Below are positions 6,592 through 11,112 of a stretch of 11,112 bases of DNA, piece by piece. Within the stretch, counting starts at the first letter, position 1; every line of letters begins with the position of its first letter. The translations under genes and the position numbers were made by a program. The stretch comes from Christensenella sp. UBA1224 (GTDB lineage Bacteria > Bacillota > Clostridia > Christensenellales > Aristaeellaceae), in NCBI GenBank assembly GCA_002309235.1, contig DBXA01000114.1:1056-12167 (forward strand), written 5' to 3'. The notes beneath the pieces are model-generated. The model did not search any database. It was not told the DNA's origin and saw nothing but the letters and a program-made list of their open reading frames with translations.

Positions 6592-6620
6592 TTGACAGGA
6601 AACATGCGGAAGCGTACGAT
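6592..6620 (+). promoter_or_regulatory. Sigma-A-type promoter of the TIM-barrel gene
   Basis: A perfect TTGACA (6592-6597) is followed after 17 nt by TACGAT (6615-6620), which matches TATAAT at four of six positions. The start would be near 6627, leaving a leader of about 30 nt before ATG 6657. Confidence 0.6.
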
Positions 6621-6656
6621 TATACCGCATACAAAATATGATCGGAGGATATGAGA

Positions 6657-7553
6657 ATGCCTAAATTCGGTATCAGCATCTATTCGGTTTCCAGAAAGAT
6701 CGAGGCAGGGGAATGGAACTGCACACAGGGCATCGAATGCCTTGCCAATATGGGTGCGGAGGTCATAGAGCTCGTGCCGTTCGGCATGGATATGACGCAG
6801 CATCCGGAGATCGTGGAGGAGGCGGCCCTTGCATCCGAAAAGTATCGCGTGCCGCTGGGGAATTATTCCCTGAACGCGAATTTCCTCATGCTCACGGACG
6901 ATGAATACGAGGCGGAGATCAAACGCGTGAAGGCACATATGGACTGCGTGGCAAAACTCCATATCCCCACCATGCGCGTGGATTGCTCCAGCTACCGCCG
7001 CCCGCTGGAATACTGCACGCCGGAGCGCTTCCAGGAGGAGTTCCCGACCGTTATCAGGAGCTATAACCTGCTGTGCGACTACGCGGAGAAGTATGGCATC
7101 AAGATCCTCCTGGAGAATCACGGCTTTTTCATCAACGGCGCTGAGAGGACGGCACAGGTCTTCTACCACATGAGGGACAGGAATTTCGGCGGTCAGCTGG
7201 ACTGCGGAAACTTTGTCTGTGTGGATGAGCGGCCGGAGATGAGCATCAAAAAGAATCTGAAGTACGCAACGACTATCCATATGAAGGATTTCTATATCCG
7301 CCCCGAGACCCGCGATCCCGGCAGGGCGAGCCAGTTTGACTGCTCCAATTCCTGGTTCCGCTCCCACGGAGGGGATTACCTGCGCGGCTCCATACTCAAC
7401 CAGGGCGATCTGGATATCCCGGCTGTCATCCGCATGATAAAGCGAGGCGGCTTTGACGGCAATATCTTTATTGAGTACGAGGGCATGGAGGAGTGCGTGT
7501 ACGGAACGGACGTATCCTTTACCAACCTGAAGCGTATCTGGGAAGAAGTCTGA
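6657..7553 (+). CDS. Sugar phosphate isomerase/epimerase family TIM-barrel protein (xylose isomerase-like)
   Basis: The 298-residue protein fits the AP-endonuclease-2/xylose-isomerase-like TIM-barrel superfamily, metal-dependent enzymes that isomerise or epimerise sugars, inositol derivatives or similar polyols. The likely divalent-metal ligands are at the usual strand ends: Glu153 in ILLENHG, Asp182 in QLDCGNF, His208 in IHMKDF, and Glu273 or Glu275 in FIEYEG. The start GISIYSVSRK and the YAEKYGIKILLENHG block are typical of the family. Length is normal and no signal peptide is seen, so it acts in the cytoplasm. I chose ATG 6657 because GGAGG (6644-6648) lies 8 nt upstream; the in-frame ATG at 6651 is only 2 nt away from that site. 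It has its own promoter and is divergent from the motor operon. No sugar transporter or dehydrogenase is nearby, so the substrate is unknown. Confidence 0.87.
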   Translation: MPKFGISIYSVSRKIEAGEWNCTQGIECLANMGAEVIELVPFGMDMTQHPEIVEEAALASEKYRVPLGNYSLNANFLMLTDDEYEAEIKRVKAHMDCVAKLHIPTMRVDCSSYRRPLEYCTPERFQEEFPTVIRSYNLLCDYAEKYGIKILLENHGFFINGAERTAQVFYHMRDRNFGGQLDCGNFVCVDERPEMSIKKNLKYATTIHMKDFYIRPETRDPGRASQFDCSNSWFRSHGGDYLRGSILNQGDLDIPAVIRMIKRGGFDGNIFIEYEGMEECVYGTDVSFTNLKRIWEEV

Positions 7554-7564
7554 GGGCCTCACCG

Positions 7565-7683
7565 CGTTCGGCGCGATATGTGCATGACGGAATGCGATAT
7601 TTCTCACAGCGTTCTGTGAACCGGGTCCCCTGCACACCGCCGCAGGCGGCATATCGCACTGTCAGGCATATCGCGCACGAGTG
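7565..7683. other. Multi-helix palindromic element in the gap before mnmG (structured RNA or palindromic repeat)
   Basis: Nested complementary arms fold this stretch into a long stem with two small internal loops and two terminal hairpins. The outer stem is GCGCGATATG (7571-7580) with CATATCGCGC (7667-7676), 10 perfect pairs, extendable outward with a bulge and some G-U pairs. A 4-bp stem TGAC (7585-7588) / GTCA (7661-7664) follows. An 8-bp stem TGCGATAT (7593-7600) / ATATCGCA (7651-7658) comes next. Inside lie hairpin TCACAG (7604-7609) / CTGTGA (7614-7619) with a CGTT loop, and hairpin CCGCC (7637-7641) / GGCGG (7645-7649). The internal-loop TGCA at 7581-7584 could also pair with the unpaired TGCA at 7631-7634. 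No T-run follows, so it is not a classic terminator. I match it to no known RNA family. An ERIC-like palindromic repeat is the main alternative. Confidence 0.55.
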
Positions 7684-7712
7684 AAGCGGGCGCATATAAG
7701 GAAGATTTGTCT

Positions 7713-9569
7713 ATGGGATATGATGTGGTAGTTATAGGCGCCGGCCATGCCGGCTGCGAGGCCGCGCTTGCCTGTGCCCGTATGGGGCATGAGACGCTGC
7801 TCCTGGCGCTCAATCTGGATTCTGTCGCGCTCATGCCCTGCAACCCCGCTATCGGCGGAACCGCCAAGGGACATCTGGTGCGGGAGCTTGACGCGTTGGG
7901 CGGCGAGATGGGCCTTGCCATAGACGAGACTTTCCTGCAGAGCCGCATGCTCAATACCGGAAAAGGCCCTGCTGTCCATTCCCTGCGCGCGCAGGCGGAT
8001 AAGCTGGCCTACAGGCTCCGCATGCGCCGCGCCATAGACGGGCAGGAAAGGCTTACCCTCAGGCAGGCGGAAGCTTCATCCGTCAATACCCTGAATGGCC
8101 GCGTCATATCCGTATCGACTACGACGGGGGATACGATCGGATGCCGGGCCGCGATCCTTTGCTGCGGCGTTTACTTAAAGAGCCGCATCATCATAGGGGA
8201 TACCTCCTGGTACGGGGGACCGCAGGGCCTTCTCAATGCGAATCCTCTGGCGGACAGTCTCCGCGGGCTTGGCTTTGAGCTGCGCCGCTTCAAGACGGGT
8301 ACACCCGCCCGTATCGATGCCAGGACCATCGATTTTTCGAAGATGACGCCTCAGCCCGGGGATGAGCCGGTGACGCCTTTCTCCTTCCTCTCCCCGCAGG
8401 ATGGGGCCGGCATGAAAAACACTTCCCTTTGCTATCTCACTTATACCAATGAGAAGACCCATGATATCATCCGCCGCAACCTGCACCGCTCGCCTATGTA
8501 TTCCGGGCAGATCCACGGTACCGGGGCGCGCTACTGCCCTTCCATAGAGGACAAGGTGATGCGCTTTGCCGATAAGGAGAGGCATGCCGTCTTCATGGAG
8601 CCGGAAGGGCTCTATACTACGGAATGGTATGCCCAGGGCATGTCTTCCTCCATGCCGGAGGATGTGCAGCGTGAGATGTACGCTACGATCCCCGGGCTTG
8701 AGCATGCCCAGCTCGTACGGCTTGCCTACGCCATAGAATACGAGACCATAGACCCATTGATGCTCACCAATACCTTTGCCTCCCGGGAGATCGAGGGGCT
8801 GTATTTCGCCGGGCAGATCAACGGCACATCCGGTTATGAGGAAGCTGCCGCTCAGGGACTGTATGCGGGCATGAATGCGGCGCTCTGGCTTTCCGGAAGG
8901 GAGCCTCTTGTCCTCACCCGGGCGGATGCCTATATAGGAGTACTGGTGGACGACCTTGTGACAAAGGGCACGGATGAGCCTTACCGCATGATGACCAGCC
9001 GTGCGGAGTATCGTCTCGTGCTCCGTCAGGACAACGCGGACCTCAGGCTTACAGAGCTTGGCTACAGGGCAGGCCTCGCAAGCGAGGAACGCTTTAGGCG
9101 CATGTGTGAAAAGCGCGAAGCCTCCGAAAGATTGAGATCGCGTCTGGAGAACACCTATATCGGCAATAAGGCGGGGCTTTCGGCTCTGCTTGAAGAAAAG
9201 GGCGAACCGGCGCGGGAGGGTTCCCTCTCCGAGGCGGATCTGCTGCGCAGACCATCCATGCATTTCTCGGATCTGGCGGCTTTTGACCCGGAGCTTGCCT
9301 GCATAAAGGTGGAGCAGGCGGAACAGGCGGAGATCAATATCAAGTACGAAGGCTATATCAGCCGCACGGAGGCGGAAATGCGGAAATTTCGCCGCGCGGA
9401 ATCCATGCCGATGCCGAAGGATATCGATTACATGGCTCTTTCCGGTCTTCGGATAGAAGCCCGGCAAAAGCTCGCTAAGGCAAGGCCTGCGACTCTCGGC
9501 CAGGCAGCGCGTATACCGGGCGTTTCTCCGGGAGACGTGGCCGTGCTCATGATCGCCATGAGGCTGTGA
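7713..9569 (+). CDS. mnmG: MnmG (GidA), tRNA uridine-5-carboxymethylaminomethyl modification enzyme
   Basis: MnmG works with MnmE to install the carboxymethylaminomethyl group (or a related one) at C5 of the wobble uridine of several tRNAs, using FAD, NADH and a folate one-carbon donor. The 618-residue protein has the FAD-binding VVVIGAGHAGCEAA at 5-18, MPCNPAIGGTAKGH at 41-54 with Cys43, and ARYCPSIEDKVMRF at 272-285 with Cys275. It also has TTEWYAQGMSSSMPEDVQ and the FAGQINGTSGYEEAAAQGLY block. Length is near the family norm of about 620-630. ATG 7713 has AGGAAG (7699-7704) 8 nt upstream; an in-frame TTG at 7707 is too close to that site. I see no convincing promoter in the preceding gap, so it may be co-transcribed with the upstream gene. 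The usual neighbours mnmE and rsmG are absent. Confidence 0.97.
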   Translation: MGYDVVVIGAGHAGCEAALACARMGHETLLLALNLDSVALMPCNPAIGGTAKGHLVRELDALGGEMGLAIDETFLQSRMLNTGKGPAVHSLRAQADKLAYRLRMRRAIDGQERLTLRQAEASSVNTLNGRVISVSTTTGDTIGCRAAILCCGVYLKSRIIIGDTSWYGGPQGLLNANPLADSLRGLGFELRRFKTGTPARIDARTIDFSKMTPQPGDEPVTPFSFLSPQDGAGMKNTSLCYLTYTNEKTHDIIRRNLHRSPMYSGQIHGTGARYCPSIEDKVMRFADKERHAVFMEPEGLYTTEWYAQGMSSSMPEDVQREMYATIPGLEHAQLVRLAYAIEYETIDPLMLTNTFASREIEGLYFAGQINGTSGYEEAAAQGLYAGMNAALWLSGREPLVLTRADAYIGVLVDDLVTKGTDEPYRMMTSRAEYRLVLRQDNADLRLTELGYRAGLASEERFRRMCEKREASERLRSRLENTYIGNKAGLSALLEEKGEPAREGSLSEADLLRRPSMHFSDLAAFDPELACIKVEQAEQAEINIKYEGYISRTEAEMRKFRRAESMPMPKDIDYMALSGLRIEARQKLAKARPATLGQAARIPGVSPGDVAVLMIAMRL

Positions 9570-9584
9570 GCCGCTGTTGGCGGC
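9570..9584 (+). other. Small hairpin directly after mnmG
   Basis: GCCGC, loop TGTTG and GCGGC form a 5-bp stem starting at the base after the mnmG stop. AGTATTTATG follows, with no clear T-run, so a terminator role is doubtful. Confidence 0.3.
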
Positions 9585-9595
9585 AGTATTTATGA

Positions 9596-9629
9596 TTCCC
9601 GGGGAACGAGGGAATGATGAACCCGGGAA
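9596..9629. repeat. Perfect 8-bp inverted repeat between mnmG and the response regulator
   Basis: TTCCCGGG (9596-9603) and CCCGGGAA (9622-9629) are perfect reverse complements, separated by 18 nt. No T-run follows on either strand. It could be a hairpin or an operator of the downstream two-component system; I cannot tell which. Confidence 0.4.
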
Positions 9630-9707
9630 ATAGTATGAAATCCTTTCTGAACATTGCCGCGCTTTGGAAGAAGACAGCTGCATCGGGAGGTATCTTTTCA
9701 TTACAAG

Positions 9708-9724
9708 CCGTGCAGGAAACACGG
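9708..9724 (+). terminator. Weak possible terminator hairpin before the response regulator
   Basis: CCGTG, loop CAGGAAA and CACGG form a 5-bp stem followed by TTTATT. The stem is short and the T-run broken, so at best it is a weak terminator for mnmG transcripts, ending about 25 nt before the next start codon. Confidence 0.25.
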
Positions 9725-9738
9725 TTTATTGATCTGTC

Positions 9739-9743
9739 GGGAG
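9739..9743 (+). promoter_or_regulatory. Ribosome-binding site that sets a GTG start
   Basis: GGGAG lies 6 nt before GTG 9750. It sets the response regulator start 32 codons inside the longest open frame, so that the receiver motif YRILIVEDD falls at the N-terminus as in the family. Confidence 0.6.
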
Positions 9744-9749
9744 AGTATT

Positions 9750-10433
9750 GTGGAATATCGTATACTGATCGTAGAAGATGATCGCGGCATCGCGGATGCG
9801 ATCGCGGCTCATATGGCGCAGTGGGGACTGCATACGGAGGCAGTGACGGACTTTCGCGCTGTTCTGTCAGATTTTGCGCGCGTGCAGCCGCATCTGGTGC
9901 TGATGGATATTTCTTTGCCGTTTATGAGCGGTTATCACTGGTGTTCGGAGATCCGGAAGGCATCACCGGTGCCGGTGATCTTTATTTCTTCCGCCTCGGA
10001 CAATATGAACATCATTATGGCCATGAACATGGGCGGGGATGACTTCATCGCCAAACCCTTCGACCCGGGCGTACTGGTCGCCAAAGTACAGGCATTGCTG
10101 CGCCGGGCTTATGACTACGGAGCGTCCGCTCCGGTGCTGGAGCACAACGGCGCACTGCTTAATACCGGCAGCGGCGTGCTCACCTTTGCGGGGAAGAAGA
10201 TAGATCTGACCAAGAACGAATACCGGATATTGCTCTCGCTCATGCAGAATAAGGGGAAGATCGTCAGCCGGGAAAAGCTGATGGATGCTCTGTGGCAGAC
10301 AGACGCTTTTGTGGATGAGAATACCCTGAGCGTTAATGTCGGCCGCCTCCGTAAAAAACTGGATGCGGCAGGACTTAAGGATTTCATTGTTACCAGGTTT
10401 GGCATGGGCTATGGCGTGGGGTGCTGTGAATGA
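9750..10433 (+). CDS. OmpR/PhoB-type response regulator, BceR-like
   Basis: The 227-residue cytoplasmic protein is a two-component transcription factor. The receiver domain (1-120) has the acidic pair Asp10/Asp11 in ILIVEDD, phospho-acceptor Asp53 in LVLMDISLP, Ser80 at the usual Thr/Ser switch position and Lys102 in IAKPF. The C-terminal winged-helix DNA-binding domain (about 130-227) has DLTKNEYRILLSL and ENTLSVNVGRLRKKLD, followed by a GMGYGV wing end. The phrases SGYHWCSEIRK, GGDDFIAKPF and NTLSVNVGRLRKKLD are close to BceR of Bacillus, which switches on ABC transporters against cell-wall-active peptide antibiotics. The GTG start at 9750 has GGGAG 6 nt upstream. The stop overlaps the kinase start as ATGA. 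The family call is firm; the BceR-like function is inference from similarity and partner. Confidence 0.93.
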   Translation: MEYRILIVEDDRGIADAIAAHMAQWGLHTEAVTDFRAVLSDFARVQPHLVLMDISLPFMSGYHWCSEIRKASPVPVIFISSASDNMNIIMAMNMGGDDFIAKPFDPGVLVAKVQALLRRAYDYGASAPVLEHNGALLNTGSGVLTFAGKKIDLTKNEYRILLSLMQNKGKIVSREKLMDALWQTDAFVDENTLSVNVGRLRKKLDAAGLKDFIVTRFGMGYGVGCCE

Positions 10434-11112
10434 GACTTGTGTTTCGATATCTGAAGAGCAGACTGTGCGTGATCGTTATTTTTATCGCCTTCGCTCTGAT
10501 CTTTGCAGCCGTCTTCGCTTTGTACCGTCTGCCGCTGGAGGCAGTTTTGTATCCGGCGGGACTGTGTCTCATGCTCGGCTTGAGCTGTGCGGCAGCGGGC
10601 TTTCTGCGGCTTAAAAAGCGCTGCGCGATACTGGAGGATCTTAAACAGCTGGAGCCTGGTCTTCCGGAGAGGCTGCCGGCGCCGCGGGACGTGGAAAATG
10701 CGCAGTATCAGGAGATCGTCCGGCTTCTTTGGGATGCCCGCAGCGTGGAACTGGCCCGTGCCGAGGCTGATCTTCGGGCTATGACGGATTATTATACCCT
10801 CTGGGCGCACCAGGTCAAGACGCCTATCGCAGCAATGCGCCTTAAACTGCAGGGTCAGGACAATGCTGAGGCCCGCAGCCTGCTTACCGATCTGGGCAGG
10901 ATCGAACGCTATGTGGAGATGGTGCTGACGTACCTGCGTCTGGAGGGAAACGGTACGGATTATGTTATCCGGGAATGCGATCTTGACACTTTGCTGAGAT
11001 CGGTTTTCAAACAATTCTCCGGTGAGTTCATCAGCCGGAGGCTGAAGCTGGATTATAAGCCTGTGAACGCCCGGGTGCTGACAGACGAGAAGTGGCTGGG
11101 ATTCGTGCTGGA
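10430..11112 (+). CDS. BceS-like intramembrane-sensing histidine kinase, C-terminus cut by window edge
   Basis: The frame is open from ATG 10430 to the right edge: 227 complete codons without a stop. Two membrane helices lie at about 11-32 and 36-58 with only a very short extracytoplasmic loop, the hallmark of intramembrane-sensing kinases, which do not bind ligand outside but take their signal from a partner ABC transporter. The phospho-acceptor box is DYYTLWAHQVKTPIAAMRLK at 120-139 with His127; the HQVKTP form is typical of BceS/GraS kinases. A dimerisation helix pair follows. The ATP-binding N, G1 and G2 boxes lie beyond the window. Start overlaps the regulator stop by 4 bases (ATGA), so the pair is translationally coupled. 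A BceAB-type transporter is expected downstream but is not visible. Confidence 0.9.
   Translation, partial: MRLVFRYLKSRLCVIVIFIAFALIFAAVFALYRLPLEAVLYPAGLCLMLGLSCAAAGFLRLKKRCAILEDLKQLEPGLPERLPAPRDVENAQYQEIVRLLWDARSVELARAEADLRAMTDYYTLWAHQVKTPIAAMRLKLQGQDNAEARSLLTDLGRIERYVEMVLTYLRLEGNGTDYVIRECDLDTLLRSVFKQFSGEFISRRLKLDYKPVNARVLTDEKWLGFVL

Noticed and set aside
6555..7652. 365-codon open frame on the minus strand opposite the TIM-barrel gene
   Set aside because: It covers the isomerase-like gene, its promoter region and part of the palindromic gap, with no family motif; an antisense shadow.
7554..7712. Rho-independent terminator after the TIM-barrel gene
   Set aside because: Several stems are present but none is followed by a T-run, so the structure does not fit a classic terminator.
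8175..9722. 515-codon open frame on the minus strand opposite mnmG
   Set aside because: It lies antisense to mnmG, which is unmistakable; the protein has no recognisable domain, and long antisense frames are common in GC-rich coding DNA.
9617..9781. 54-codon plus-strand frame in the gap before the response regulator
   Set aside because: It overlaps the regulator start by about 30 bases, its ribosome site is only 3-4 nt away, and the product has no membrane or family features; too weak to call, though a leader peptide cannot be excluded.

Overview
The window looks like chromosomal DNA from a moderately GC-rich Firmicute, most likely a member of the Clostridia. This is inferred from a PyrR-type pyrimidine regulator, a BceRS-type two-component system, an LCP-family envelope enzyme and strong AGGAGG-type ribosome sites. 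I cannot name the genus. I see no transposase, integrase, CRISPR array, rRNA or tRNA. No stretch longer than 300 bases lacks a gene; the three intergenic gaps (6404-6656, 7554-7712, 9570-9749) are described below.

Left half (1-6530), minus strand, one tightly packed apparent operon read from right to left. It starts at a strong extended -10 promoter near 6502-6530. In order it encodes a MotA/ExbB/ZorA-like channel subunit with a long cytoplasmic tail, a MotB/OmpA/ZorB-like stator with a periodic coiled coil, an unrecognised single-pass extracytoplasmic protein, an LCP-family protein with an apparent signal peptide, a PfkB-family sugar-phosphate kinase (FruK/LacC type), a GT2 polyprenyl-phosphate-type glycosyltransferase, and the N-terminus of PyrR, which runs off the left edge. 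The first two genes together look like a non-flagellar ion-driven motor of the kind used by Zorya defence. None of the known Zorya effector genes follows; envelope-related genes do. This is the most interesting part of the window.

Middle (6404-6656): a divergent control region. It has a minus-strand promoter for the motor operon, a plus-strand promoter for a sugar isomerase-like gene, and a nested palindrome between the two -35 boxes that could be a shared operator. The motor operon has a leader of about 90 nt that contains a GC-rich hairpin.

Right half (6657-11112), plus strand: a xylose-isomerase-like TIM-barrel protein; a 159-nt gap that folds into a striking multi-helix palindromic structure; mnmG (tRNA U34 modification) without its usual mnmE/rsmG neighbours; and a BceR-like response regulator overlapping a BceS-like intramembrane-sensing histidine kinase cut off by the right edge. 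An ABC transporter for peptide-antibiotic resistance would be expected just beyond the window.
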